This document shows positions 51,062 to 61,270 of a stretch of 64,000 nucleotides of DNA, one piece after another. Source of the stretch: Pollutiaquabacter aromativorans (GTDB lineage: Bacteria > Bacteroidota > Bacteroidia > AKYH767-A > 2013-40CM-41-45); assembly GCA_049177215.1 (NCBI GenBank), contig CP185379.1, positions 2,728,001 through 2,792,000 of the forward strand, in the 5' to 3' direction. The notes below the pieces were generated by a model. It searched no databases. It had not been told where the DNA came from and worked only from the letters and a program-made list of their open reading frames with translations. A program made the position numbers and the translations under genes. How positions within the stretch are numbered: position 1 is the stretch's first letter; each line of letters opens with the position of its first letter.

Positions 51062-52383
51062 GGAGCGGAATCCAATAGTTTTTTCTCGATGCGCTGCATC
51101 AATTGCTCACGCAATGATTCAAGCGGAATATTGTTGATCACATCGGCTGCAAACGCGATGTTGAGGAACGCGCGCGCACCTGCTTCACCGATACCGCGGG
51201 AGCGCAGGTAGAACAGCGCTTCTTCGTCGAGTTGTCCGGTGGTCGCCCCGTGCGAACACTTCACGTCGTCGGCGAAGATCTCCAGTTGCGGCTTCGCGTT
51301 CATCACGGCATCGTCGCTGAGCAGGATATTCTTGTTCGACTGATACGCGTTGGTCTTTTGCGCGTCCTTGCGGACGAGGATCTTGCCGCTGAAAACGCCT
51401 TCCGACTGCTGATCGAGTACCCCTTTGTACAGTTCATTGCTGAGCCCGTGGGGCACCGCGTGATCGACCAGCGTGTGATTATCGACGTGCTGGTTGCCCG
51501 AGAGCAGGTAGAGGCCAAACAGATGCGCCGTCGCATGCTCTTCAGACAGCAGGATGCCCAGGTTGTTACGCACCAGCGCGCCACCGAGGGTTATGGTGTT
51601 GATGTTGAAGGTCGCGTCGCGCTGAACGGTGGCCTGCGTATGACCGATGTGCAGGGCTGAGCGGTCCTCCAGTTGCAACTTGACCAGCTCCAGTTTCGCG
51701 TTCCGGCCGGTAAAAGCTTCGGTAACCGCGTTGGTGAATCCGGCCTGACTGCCGGGTAGCGAATGCCAGGACTCGACCACCACGACGGTAGACGACTCCT
51801 CCGCGATGATCAAGTTGCGGGGAGAAGCAACCGTTGCTTCTTGCCGCGCATCGTTCACGAAAACGAGGTGGATCGGTTGTTCGATCTGCACGCCCCGTGG
51901 TATGAAAACGAATGCCCCGTCCGGCATGAAGGCGGTATTGAGCGCGACGAATGCCTCGTGTTCAAGCGGAAGGTTCTGTTGGAGATATTCCTTCACTTTC
52001 GGGTGATCGTGGTGACGAGCAAGCGACCCTACGATAGCGCCGGAAGGCAAGGACTGTAAACTGCTGAGTGATTCGCGGTAACGACCGTTCTCGAAAACCA
52101 GCCGGATGCCGTCGAGCCGTACCGCTTCCAGTTTTTCCAATTCCAATGCCTGCAATTGCTCGGTGGAAGGCGCAGGCACAAAGGGCATGGCCGTCACCTT
52201 GGCAAGGTTGGTATATCGCCAAGCTTCCGTACGGGGACCGGGTAGGCCGATCGCTTCGAACGACTGCATCGCCGATCGGCGCATGGGCAACCAGGTATTG
52301 TCCTTCTCACCGGAAAATAGGCGGTCGAACGTCTCCCGGTAAACCGGTGCAAGCTTCAGCGTGGATGTTGATGTCTTGCTCAT
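51058..52383 (-). CDS. sufD: Fe-S assembly scaffold subunit SufD
   Basis: 441 residues from the ATG at 52383; an upstream in-frame start would overlap sufC. The C-terminal half is a SufB/SufD beta-helix (FIPRGVQIEQPIHLVF, VRNNLGILLSEEHATAHLFG, DVKCSHGATTGQLDEEALFYLRSRG in parts). It forms SufBC2D with SufB and SufC. Four bases separate it from sufC and it overlaps sufS by four. Confidence 0.95.
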   Translation of the reverse strand: MSKTSTSTLKLAPVYRETFDRLFSGEKDNTWLPMRRSAMQSFEAIGLPGPRTEAWRYTNLAKVTAMPFVPAPSTEQLQALELEKLEAVRLDGIRLVFENGRYRESLSSLQSLPSGAIVGSLARHHDHPKVKEYLQQNLPLEHEAFVALNTAFMPDGAFVFIPRGVQIEQPIHLVFVNDARQEATVASPRNLIIAEESSTVVVVESWHSLPGSQAGFTNAVTEAFTGRNAKLELVKLQLEDRSALHIGHTQATVQRDATFNINTITLGGALVRNNLGILLSEEHATAHLFGLYLLSGNQHVDNHTLVDHAVPHGLSNELYKGVLDQQSEGVFSGKILVRKDAQKTNAYQSNKNILLSDDAVMNAKPQLEIFADDVKCSHGATTGQLDEEALFYLRSRGIGEAGARAFLNIAFAADVINNIPLESLREQLMQRIEKKLLDSAP

Positions 52384-52387
52384 GGGA

Positions 52388-53146
52388 TCAGACTCCTGCC
52401 GACACTTCTTCTTTGATCCAGTCGTATCCCTTGGCTTCGAGCTCAAGGGCCAGTTCCTTCGGACCCGATTTTACAATGCGGCCTTTGTACAGGACATGCA
52501 CGACGTCGGGCACGATGTAATCCAGCAATCGCTGGTAATGGGTAATGACTACAAAGGAACGTTCGGGAGATCGCAGGGCGTTCACGCCATTGGCGACGAT
52601 GCGCAGGGCGTCGATGTCGAGCCCGGAATCGGTTTCGTCGAGCAGGCACAGCGAAGGTTCCAGCATGGCCATCTGGAAAATCTCGTTACGCTTCTTTTCT
52701 CCGCCGCTGAAGCCCTCGTTCACGGACCGTTGGGTCATCGCCTTGTCCATTTCAACAAGCGCCATCTTCTCCTTCATCAGGGCGATGAAGTCCTTGGAGT
52801 CAAACGGGTTTTGTCCGCGCGCTTTCCGTACTTCATTCACAGCGGTTTTCAGGAAATTCGCGTTGCTGACACCCGGTATCTCGACAGGATACTGGAATGC
52901 GAGGAAGACGCCCTTGCGCGCACGGTCCTCCGGAGAAAGTTCCAGCAGGTTCTCTCCCTTCAGACTGACCGAGCCGCCGGTCACTTCATACTCTTCGCGT
53001 CCCGCCAATACGGAAGCAAGTGTACTCTTACCGGAACCATTCGGCCCCATGATTGCATGGACTTCTCCCGGCTTGACTTCCAAAGAAAGTCCGCGCAGAA
53101 TCTCTTTTCCTTCGATGGAAGCGTGGAGGTTTTTTATCGTTAGCAT
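52388..53146 (-). CDS. sufC: Fe-S assembly ATPase SufC
   Basis: 252 residues from the ATG at 53146. ABC ATPase motifs: Walker A GPNGSGKS (34-41), a Q-loop FQYPVEIPG, signature FSGGEKKRNE, and Walker B LCLLDETDSGLD, the SufC variant with ETDSGLD. It drives cluster assembly on SufB/SufD. It begins 46 bases after the four-helix-bundle gene. Confidence 0.97.
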   Translation of the reverse strand: MLTIKNLHASIEGKEILRGLSLEVKPGEVHAIMGPNGSGKSTLASVLAGREEYEVTGGSVSLKGENLLELSPEDRARKGVFLAFQYPVEIPGVSNANFLKTAVNEVRKARGQNPFDSKDFIALMKEKMALVEMDKAMTQRSVNEGFSGGEKKRNEIFQMAMLEPSLCLLDETDSGLDIDALRIVANGVNALRSPERSFVVITHYQRLLDYIVPDVVHVLYKGRIVKSGPKELALELEAKGYDWIKEEVSAGV

Positions 53147-53191
53147 CTCTAATGATGTTCGTTTAAGGTTGAATGTTGGCAAGTTGAAAGA

Positions 53192-53644
53192 TCACGGATT
53201 ATTGACCTTGATTCTTTGCTTGATGATCCTTTGATATAGTGCTTCAGGTTCAGTTACCTGGTAGTTCTTCTTTCGAAGGTTGGCGTTTTGAAGATAGCTC
53301 ATCAAACCGGAAAGCATCTTGCTTATCGTGGTGACTTTATCGTATAGTTCCTTGAATTCTTTTTTATCGATGTAATTCTGGTCGAATGACAAATAAAGTT
53401 GTGCTCTGAGTTCTCCAGCACTTCCTTTCGCCATGGAAAGAAAATGGACGAACTCTTTCGGGCTATTGCGCTCGAACCCCTCTGCTATGTTTGACAGAAT
53501 GGAGACAACTGCTCGTCTGACCTGATCCCGCAGAACAAAATCTTTTTGGAAATTTGATAAAGAGGATACCCTATAAGTCAGGTTAGCCAACACGCGTGCT
53601 TCCTGCCAAACTTTTAGATCCTCAAACCGCTCAATAGTAGCCAT
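53192..53644 (-). CDS. Four-helix-bundle (S23-type) protein inside the suf operon
   Basis: 150 residues matching the family often called four helix bundle protein or 23S rRNA intervening-sequence protein: FEDLKVWQEARVLANLTYRV, LRDQVRRAVVSILSNIAEG, FVHFLSMAKGSAGELRAQL, then a final helix. It is cytosolic and its function is unknown; the fold is shared with the Avd accessory proteins of diversity-generating retroelements, but no retroelement is seen. The DNA is visibly richer in A+T than the suf genes. It is flanked by heptamer/AACGTT arrays on the sufB side, suggesting later insertion between sufB and sufC. Confidence 0.88.
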   Translation of the reverse strand: MATIERFEDLKVWQEARVLANLTYRVSSLSNFQKDFVLRDQVRRAVVSILSNIAEGFERNSPKEFVHFLSMAKGSAGELRAQLYLSFDQNYIDKKEFKELYDKVTTISKMLSGLMSYLQNANLRKKNYQVTEPEALYQRIIKQRIKVNNP

Positions 53645-53646
53645 TC

Positions 53647-53734
53647 CAACTTTCTACTTTCAACTTTCAGCTTTCAACCTTCAACTTTCAACGTGAAAAC
53701 GTTCAAACGTTATAACGGTATAACGTTCTAACGC
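53647..53734. repeat. CTTTCAA heptamer array followed by AACGTT repeats
   Basis: Six to seven CTTTCAA/CTTTCAG/CCTTCAA units (53647-53691), then AACGTG-AAAACGTTCAAACGTTATAACGG-type units to 53734, directly after the sufB stop. Confidence 0.85.
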
Positions 53735-53741
53735 CCCCTCA

Positions 53742-55188
<1,447 letters not shown>

Positions 55189-55266
55189 ATTGATCCGTCT
55201 ACTGTACCTCGAATTCCGGGGCTTACGGTTTAATTGGACTAATTCTAAATTAGGCGTTAAAAAAAA

Positions 55267-55593
55267 TCAGACCGCGAAGCTTTCACCGCAGCCGCAGGTG
55301 CGGGAAGCGTTCGGATTGTTGAACTGGAAACCTTTTCCGTTCAATCCGTCCGAAAAATCCAGTTGCGTTCCGACCAGGTAGAGGAAACTCTTCTTATCGC
55401 AGACGATCCTCATCCCCTTATCTTCGAACACCTTATCGTCGGGCTGGGTAACGTTGTCGAATTTCAGTTCGTACGTTAAACCCGAACAACCCCCACCTGC
55501 CACACCGACCCGAATAAAGGAATCGGATGGCCGGTTTTCAGCCCTGATCAATTCCAGGGCCTTTTCTTTTGCCCGTTCGGTTACCGTGATCAT
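55267..55593 (-). CDS. sufA: A-type Fe-S carrier SufA/IscA
   Basis: 108 residues with the three conserved cysteines C36 (GGGCSGLTY), C100 and C102 (TCGCGESF). It carries or hands on Fe-S clusters. It is the first gene of the suf operon, 78 bases before sufB. Confidence 0.94.
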   Translation of the reverse strand: MITVTERAKEKALELIRAENRPSDSFIRVGVAGGGCSGLTYELKFDNVTQPDDKVFEDKGMRIVCDKKSFLYLVGTQLDFSDGLNGKGFQFNNPNASRTCGCGESFAV

Positions 55594-55967
55594 TTCTTCG
55601 TTTTTACTTAATTATCAGGCACAAAGGTACGAAATCGCCCGCTAGGATGCAATCGTATGCCCATGACCTGATGCCGAAACACCTGAGAAGCCAAAAGGTT
55701 GTCCGAGCATCGATAAAATGGTTAAAAATCAAATTTATACTCATTCATGAACTTTTGAAAATTTGCATATAATTGATAATGAATATTTTATGCATAGTAG
55801 GTGCGAATTGCCGGAATTTGACAAAAAACCAGCGACCTGTGTACTCAACCAGTCACCCTGCATTAAAAGTATCCGCTTAATAAAACACTCGAATTTCTTA
55901 CGCTTTCCCATTTTGGGACAACTCCTTGATCCAATGATCGTAATGATAGTCAAGTTCAGCTAGAATC
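55594..55967. other. 374-base intergenic region between sufA and the glycine-rich gene
   Basis: Apart from the suf promoter it is an A+T-rich stretch (about 55715-55900) with a TATAATTGATAATGAATATT core. Short frames on both strands here overlap each other and have no protein-like features. No RNA gene recognised. Confidence 0.5.
55622..55652 (-). promoter_or_regulatory. suf operon promoter
   Basis: On the minus strand: TTG (55652-55650), 20-base spacer, TACCTTTG (55629-55622), an exact match to the Bacteroidota consensus TTG-N(19-20)-TAnnTTTG, 29 bases before the sufA ATG. Confidence 0.65.
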
Positions 55968-58160
55968 ATGGCCTCCCGACTCCGTCGCAGAACCCGTCAA
56001 CGCCAGCGTATGAGCCCTACCCTTCGGTGGGTAGCTTACAGTGCCGCGTTCTTTTTCCTGCTGGCGGGTGGGTTCTTCCTGATCGGCAACCTGGGTACTT
56101 CTCAGGATGCAGTGGCCGGCCTGGGACAACATGGCGCCAGGACCGTTACTACGTCGAATACTATCCTGAACGAATACACGGCCCTAACCAATAATGCTTC
56201 TGCCGGCTCGAACAATATCCGGGTCACCAGTTCATCGTTGAATGCCAATGGCCGGTTCAGTCGCGCATTGGAAGCCGGTGACTTGTTGATGATCGTACAA
56301 ATGCAAGGAGCCAGTATCAGCACATCGGATGTTTCGACCTACGGGCAGATCAGTAGCTACAACAACTGCGGAAACTTCGAATTTGTTCAGGTGGCCAGCG
56401 TTCCCAGCGGTACACAGATTAACTTATCCACGGGTCTTGCTCGCTCCTATAGTATTTCGGGTAAAGTACAGGTAGTTCGGGTTCCTCGCTATTCGACATT
56501 CACCATCAACTCCGGTGCAAGCGTTACCTGTCCTGCATGGGACGGAACCACCGGTGGTATCGTAGCCATCGAATGCAACGGCGCTACGGTCATCAACGGC
56601 AGCATCGATGTTTCCGGAAAAGGATTCCGCGGTGGTGCCACCGAACAAAACACCTCGACTCCGGGTAACTCCACCAATTGGCGCTCCACGCTGGATACTG
56701 ATGGTGCCGTAAAAGGAGAGAGCATCGCCGGTCCTGCCAGCAGCCTTTCCAACGGCCGTTACGGTCGTGGCGCTCCTGCCAATGGCGGCGGCGGCGGCAA
56801 CTCCCACAACGGTGGCGGCGGCGGCGGTGCAAACGGTGGAAGCACGGCCCTCTGGAATGGAAAAGGCAATCCCCATAACCTCAACGCCAACTGGACCACC
56901 GCCTGGAACCTCGAAGCGGTTGGCTTTGCTCTCAATACTTCAAGTGGAGGCGGACGCGGAGGTTATTCCTGGTCCAGCAACTTCAACAACCCGATCACCA
57001 CTGCCCCCGGTAATGCTGCCTGGGCAGGCGACAACCGCAAGAACGTGGGTGGTTATGGCGGTCGACCGCTCACCTATGCTGCCGGAAAAATTTTCATGGG
57101 CGGCGGCGGTGGAGCCGGTGATTCGAATAACAACGTCGGCACTCCGGGTGGCAACGGCGGCGGAATCGTTTACTTGTTGAGCGGTTCAACTGTTAGCGGC
57201 AGCGGTACCATCAACGCGAACGGCGCTTCTGTCGCTACGTCCTCGGGAACTCCTGGTGATGCAGGCGGCGGCGGCGGCGGCGGCGGAACCATTTTCATCT
57301 ACAGCTACAGCGCTACGGTAACAGGACTTACCCTCAATGCTAACGGCGGCAATGGCGGAAGCCAGAACCTCAACAACGGCGGCGAAGTGGAAGGCAACGG
57401 CGGCGGCGGCGGCGGCGGATACATCAGCACGACCAACCCTGTACTTCTGACCAGAAACGTAAATGGCGGCACGTATGGCACGACGAACGCTCCGCCCATG
57501 GTGAACTTCACCGCCAACGGGGCCACTTCGGGAGGCGCAGGAACCATCGTGAACAATCCCACCAATCCGTACACGACTCCAACCGCCCTGCCGATCGAAC
57601 TGAAATCCTTCGACGCGAATCCGGAAAGCGAAGGAAGCGTCACGCTGAGCTGGGTAACGGCTTCGGAGATCAACAACGACTACTTTACACTTGAACGCAG
57701 TACCGACGGTATGCATTACTCCGTCATCAACAAGCAACCCGGTGCCGGCAATTCCACCACCGAACGCTATTACAGTTTTACCGATACGGAACCGGATGAC
57801 GGCGATAATTTCTACCGGTTAACGCAAACAGACTACGACGGCAAATTCGAAACGTTCGACCCGGTCCATGTCTATGTAAAGAATAAAAATGCCTCCGGTG
57901 CGGCGATCGCCAACGCCTATCCCAATCCGTTCAGCGATCGCTTCGAAGTTAACATGAAAGGGGTACTGGATTCACGCGGTGAACTCACCCTGGTGAACAG
58001 CGGCGGCGTCACGATTCGCAGTATTCCCATCGGACCCGACGACATTTCCCGTACCCAGGCGTTCGACAACCTCGAGGGTCTGCCTTCCGGTCTCTACATC
58101 CTCTACCTCACCGACGCCGAAGGTAAAAACGCGTCGATGGTGAAGTTGGTGAAGCGCTGA
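55968..58160 (+). CDS. Glycine-rich T9SS-exported surface protein
   Basis: 730 residues. A long basic leader (RLRRRTRQRQR) precedes a hydrophobic segment (about 22-42). A beta-rich part (about 60-200) leads to a glycine-rich domain (about 200-535) with runs of G up to nine residues coded by GGC repeats, likely a beta-roll or beta-helix. A fibronectin-like segment (IELKSFDANPESEGSVTLSW, about 545-645) precedes a sorting domain (NAYPNPFSDRFEVN ... LPSGLYILYLTDAEGK). Related glycine-rich T9SS proteins are common in Chitinophagales. Probably a surface or matrix protein; no enzyme motif found. Confidence 0.8.
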   Translation: MASRLRRRTRQRQRMSPTLRWVAYSAAFFFLLAGGFFLIGNLGTSQDAVAGLGQHGARTVTTSNTILNEYTALTNNASAGSNNIRVTSSSLNANGRFSRALEAGDLLMIVQMQGASISTSDVSTYGQISSYNNCGNFEFVQVASVPSGTQINLSTGLARSYSISGKVQVVRVPRYSTFTINSGASVTCPAWDGTTGGIVAIECNGATVINGSIDVSGKGFRGGATEQNTSTPGNSTNWRSTLDTDGAVKGESIAGPASSLSNGRYGRGAPANGGGGGNSHNGGGGGGANGGSTALWNGKGNPHNLNANWTTAWNLEAVGFALNTSSGGGRGGYSWSSNFNNPITTAPGNAAWAGDNRKNVGGYGGRPLTYAAGKIFMGGGGGAGDSNNNVGTPGGNGGGIVYLLSGSTVSGSGTINANGASVATSSGTPGDAGGGGGGGGTIFIYSYSATVTGLTLNANGGNGGSQNLNNGGEVEGNGGGGGGGYISTTNPVLLTRNVNGGTYGTTNAPPMVNFTANGATSGGAGTIVNNPTNPYTTPTALPIELKSFDANPESEGSVTLSWVTASEINNDYFTLERSTDGMHYSVINKQPGAGNSTTERYYSFTDTEPDDGDNFYRLTQTDYDGKFETFDPVHVYVKNKNASGAAIANAYPNPFSDRFEVNMKGVLDSRGELTLVNSGGVTIRSIPIGPDDISRTQAFDNLEGLPSGLYILYLTDAEGKNASMVKLVKR

Positions 58161-58232
58161 GGGGATCATCACTGCTCACTCGAACCGTTATTTACACACA
58201 CCAGGATATTGGAAGAGTGTCCGGAGAAATGA

Positions 58233-58325
58233 ACTGGTAACTAGTAACTGGTAACTAGTAACTAGTAATTAGTAATTACCATTCTTTAGTTACTAGTTTT
58301 TAGTTACTAATTTTTAGTTACTAGT
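58233..58325. repeat. TAACTAG/TTAGTTAC heptamer array
   Basis: TAACTAG, TAACTGG, TAACTAG, TAACTAG, TAATTAG, TAATTACC, then TTAGTTACTAG units spaced by T-rich filler. Same sequence family as 3654-3695 on the opposite strand. Confidence 0.82.
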
Positions 58326-58349
58326 CTCAAGTCACCAATTTCCTTTCCC

Positions 58350-58724
58350 TCACCTTATCCTCAACTTCCTCAACTTTCCCGTTTCATCGCGAAAGTGATA
58401 GCGTCCGGGTTTTAATCCGGATATCACGACCATCTGTACTTCTTTTCCTGCTGGCAGGATATGCCCCTCCGCGTCGAGCAGGAGAACTTCACCCGGCGCT
58501 TCAAGATACAATTCACGTACCGGGGTTGATTTTGCAGACACTTCCTGCCCTGCAACATCAAACAACTTCTTGCCTTTAACGGACGACGCTTCGACTTCAG
58601 GCTGCCTGGTCGCACTCGAATCCGCTTTGATTTCCCTGGGCTCCAGAGCCGTTGTCAAAAACGGATGCAGCAGGAATACCAATACATACAAATAATGCTT
58701 TTTCGCTTTCAACAGATTTTTCAT
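58350..58724 (-). CDS. Small secreted protein ending in a sorting-domain-like module
   Basis: 124 residues from the ATG at 58724. A leader (YLYVLVFLLHPFLTTALE, about 11-28) and a Ser/Lys-rich linker are followed by about 50 residues with the pattern of a Por-type tail: DAEGHILPAGKEV, then VVISGLKPGRYHFRDETG and KLRKLRIR. There is no separate cargo domain between leader and tail. It could be a truncated T9SS protein or a small protein in its own right. It lies just outside the left end of the IS91-type element. Confidence 0.6.
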   Translation of the reverse strand: MKNLLKAKKHYLYVLVFLLHPFLTTALEPREIKADSSATRQPEVEASSVKGKKLFDVAGQEVSAKSTPVRELYLEAPGEVLLLDAEGHILPAGKEVQMVVISGLKPGRYHFRDETGKLRKLRIR

Positions 58725-58790
58725 GCTGCAAAGAACTTCCCCTAACAACCAAGGCTTCGTTGCGTCCGCAGGACGGACAATGAAGCCGCT

Positions 58791-58815
58791 GTTGCACGGA
58801 ACCCCGCTATCGCGG
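58791..58815. repeat. Left inverted repeat of the IS91-type element
   Basis: GTTGCACGGAACCCCGCTAT then CGCGG; partner at 61147-61171. Confidence 0.7.
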
Positions 58816-59008
58816 CGCCGTGCAGGTGACTATGGGGATTAAATAAGTCAGGTATGGATGGGGGACGATCAGGATGTGTCCCTCAGAGGCAGGAGGTCGC
58901 CGGAATCGGCAGTAGATGTTTCAATACAGAAGTCATCAGGATGATCTCAGTAGCCCATTTTCAAGCAAGGGTCAATACAAGCTCAGCCCGGCCTGCGGGT
59001 ATTTTTTT

Positions 59009-60139
59009 TCAATGAGGTACTGATGGTGTCAATAGTTCCTTATAGCGCTTTGGCGGCCCGCGGTGGTCGAAGCGCAGGATGGTTTTCATCAGCGCTTTTT
59101 TGCAACACGGACAGAGCACTTCGGGAGCCCTGCTGCGGATGTGCCGGATCAGTGCAACGACGCGGCCCTGCAGTTGCAGGATGATCTGCGGGATGGACAC
59201 GGCTTTGCGGCGGCTGGAGAGAATACCGTAGTGCCGGATGCGCACAAAGCCTTTGGGCAGGATGTGCAGGGCGAAGCGGCGAATGAATTCCATGGGCTCC
59301 AGGTCCATCACCTTGTGGGAACTGCCATCGCGGTAGTCCTTGTACCGGAAGCGGACGCGCTGCTTGCTTACCGAGAGCAGCCGGTGGTTACTGATGGCGA
59401 TCTTGTGGGTGTAGCGACCCAGATAATCGATCACCGGTTCGGGCCCGGCAAAGGGCCGCTTGGCGTACACCACCCAGGGCTTTGTAAAGAGACCGCGGAA
59501 GAGTTGCGGGTCTTCACCGGGGAAGGCCCGACGCAGTGCTGCGACCATACGGGCGCGGAACACCCGGCTCATGGCCTTGACCGGGAAGAGGAACTTTCCT
59601 TTGGCACGGGCACTCTTCCAATGACCGGCCGGTGAGATACCTCCGCCGGGTACGATGCAGTGCAGGTGGGGGTGCAGGGAGAGGTTCTGTCCCCAGGTGT
59701 GCAGCACGGCGATCATGCCGGTATCGGCCCCCAGGTGAGTGGGATCCGCAGCGAAGGATGTCATCACACTCCAGGCCGAAGCAAAGAGGGCATCGTACAC
59801 ACGGTCGGGTGCGTACAGACACAGCCGGGAGAGTTCGGCCGGGAGAGTGAAGACCAGGTGGAAGTACGGCACCGGCAGGAGTTCTGCCTTGCGGGCGGAG
59901 ACCCAGTCTTCCCGGGCCAGGACCTGGCACTTGGGGCAATGACGGTTTCGGCAGCTGTTGTAGCTGATGCGCAGGTGGGAGCAGGCCGGACACTGATCGA
60001 TGTGCCCGCCCATGGCCGCGGTTCGGCAATCCCGGATCAGGCGCAGGGTGCGCTTTTGCCAGGGATTGAGCTGCCCGCAGCGTTCAATGTGTTCCCATTC
60101 TTGTCCGATGACCTGCGCTACTTCGCAGGCCGGTTTCAC
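59009..60139 (-). CDS. IS91 family transposase (HUH rolling-circle type)
   Basis: 376 residues with a GTG start at 60139 that overlaps the integrase stop. An N-terminal zinc-binding domain has Cys50, Cys53, Cys63, Cys68 and Cys71 (CPAC ... SCRNRHCPKC). The HUH motif is HPHLHC (156-161), followed by VPGGG. The family blocks YLGRYTHKIAISN and RIRHYGILSSRRK (tyrosine region near 300) are intact. It would nick and transfer one strand in rolling-circle transposition. No frameshift is seen, so the element may be active. Confidence 0.93.
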   Translation of the reverse strand: MKPACEVAQVIGQEWEHIERCGQLNPWQKRTLRLIRDCRTAAMGGHIDQCPACSHLRISYNSCRNRHCPKCQVLAREDWVSARKAELLPVPYFHLVFTLPAELSRLCLYAPDRVYDALFASAWSVMTSFAADPTHLGADTGMIAVLHTWGQNLSLHPHLHCIVPGGGISPAGHWKSARAKGKFLFPVKAMSRVFRARMVAALRRAFPGEDPQLFRGLFTKPWVVYAKRPFAGPEPVIDYLGRYTHKIAISNHRLLSVSKQRVRFRYKDYRDGSSHKVMDLEPMEFIRRFALHILPKGFVRIRHYGILSSRRKAVSIPQIILQLQGRVVALIRHIRSRAPEVLCPCCKKALMKTILRFDHRGPPKRYKELLTPSVPH

Positions 60140-61071
60140 GCGCCTTTGGCAAAGAGCGTATCCAGCGGACTGAAGGGCGTTTTACGCCCGTTGGTTGCCA
60201 CGTGGAGATAGACCATCGTGGTCTCGATGCGCTCGTGCCCCAGCAGTTCTTTGATGGAAACGATATCCAGACCGTCTTCCAAAAGGTGGGTGGCGTAGGT
60301 GTGCCGTAGCGTATGTACGGAGATGTCCTTGTTGATGCCGGCGCTTTTAGCCGCCTGTTGCACGGCCCATTGCACGCCGCGTTGGGAGTAGCGGCTGTCA
60401 AAATCGCCGCCCTTTCTGCCATCAGGCTTTCCGTTGAACAGGAAGGTCTGCGGGTTCTCCGCTTCCAGGTAAGCGCGCACGCCGCGGCAGAGCATTTCCC
60501 CCAGGGGTACATAACGGTCCTTGCGACCTTTGCCCTGCCGGATGTGCAGGAGTTTGCGGTCCAGGTCCAGATCCTTGAGGTGGATGCTGCGCACCTCCAT
60601 GCAACGCAACCCACAGCCGTAGAGCAGACCGATGAGCAGTCGGTGTTTGAGCAATCCCGGTGCCAGAAGCAGGCGTTTCACTTCCTCCCGGCTGAGGATC
60701 ACCGGCAGTTTTTTGTCCCGCTTGATGCTGGGCAGAGTGAACCGCTTGTAGTCGAGCCCCTCGGCCTTAAAGGCGAAGCGAAGGCTGTAGACCACGAACT
60801 TGAAGTAGGACTCCGAAGGTGTCTGGTGCTCATCGAGCATCATCTCCAGATACTCCTCCACCTGCTCGGCATCCAGCTCCGTTGGCAGGCATTCAAAATG
60901 CAAGGCCATCTGCGCCAGGTACCGGGTGTAGTTACTCAGCGTACTGGGACTCTTACCGGCAATGCGGATTTTCCGGGAAAGCCGTTTGTAGAAATCCTCG
61001 AATCCTTGTACTTTTAAACAGGCTTGTTTTACCAGCGTCCTGTAGGGCTGCTTTTCAGATTTGTTTTTCAT
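60136..61071 (-). CDS. Tyrosine recombinase/integrase accompanying the IS91-type element
   Basis: 311 residues. A SAM-like N-terminal domain (about 15-105) is followed by a catalytic domain with R in LIGLLYGCGLRCMEVRSIHL, HTLRHTYATHLLEDG, and LGHERIETTMVYLHV, the R-HxxR-H-Y set of XerD/phage integrases. It is commonly encoded ahead of IS91 transposases in Bacteroidota elements. Overlap of four bases with the transposase implies joint translation. Its role in transposition (resolution or integration) is unknown. Confidence 0.93.
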   Translation of the reverse strand: MKNKSEKQPYRTLVKQACLKVQGFEDFYKRLSRKIRIAGKSPSTLSNYTRYLAQMALHFECLPTELDAEQVEEYLEMMLDEHQTPSESYFKFVVYSLRFAFKAEGLDYKRFTLPSIKRDKKLPVILSREEVKRLLLAPGLLKHRLLIGLLYGCGLRCMEVRSIHLKDLDLDRKLLHIRQGKGRKDRYVPLGEMLCRGVRAYLEAENPQTFLFNGKPDGRKGGDFDSRYSQRGVQWAVQQAAKSAGINKDISVHTLRHTYATHLLEDGLDIVSIKELLGHERIETTMVYLHVATNGRKTPFSPLDTLFAKGA

Positions 61072-61146
61072 ACATAGAGTGTTTGTGGTAAAACCTTCTA
61101 CGATGATTCGTCTGAAAACAGTTCTGCTCAGATAAGACAGGCTACC

Positions 61147-61171
61147 CCGCGATAGCGGGGTTTAGTGCAAC
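61147..61171. repeat. Right inverted repeat of the IS91-type element
   Basis: Inverse complement of 58791-58815 with two mismatches. Its outer half CCCCGCGATAGCGGGG (61145-61160) is itself self-complementary. Confidence 0.7.
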
Positions 61172-61240
61172 ATTACGTCACGTTCAACCCACGCTGAGTA
61201 AAAAGTTAAATTGCTGTGAAGGCGATGTTAGGAGGGGGTC

Positions 61241-61270
61241 TTGAAGGTTGAAGGTTGAAGGTTGAAAGTC
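61241..61270. repeat. GAAGGTT heptamer array
   Basis: Four consecutive units TTGAAGG-TTGAAGG-TTGAAGG-TTGAAAG. Confidence 0.85.

Larger units (their letters stand above)
58791..61171 (-). mobile_element. IS91-type insertion sequence with integrase, bounded by 25-bp imperfect inverted repeats
   Basis: The bases 58791-58815 and 61147-61171 are inverse complements at 23 of 25 positions (CCGCGATAGCGGGGTT..GTGCAAC). Between them lie a GTG-started IS91-family transposase and an upstream tyrosine recombinase overlapping by four bases. About 190 bases on the left and 75 on the right separate the repeats from the genes. Exact ends are an inference from these repeats. Confidence 0.7.

Noticed and set aside
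55741..55963. Short opposed frames in the A+T-rich gap before the glycine-rich gene
   Set aside because: They overlap each other on both strands and carry no protein-like signal.
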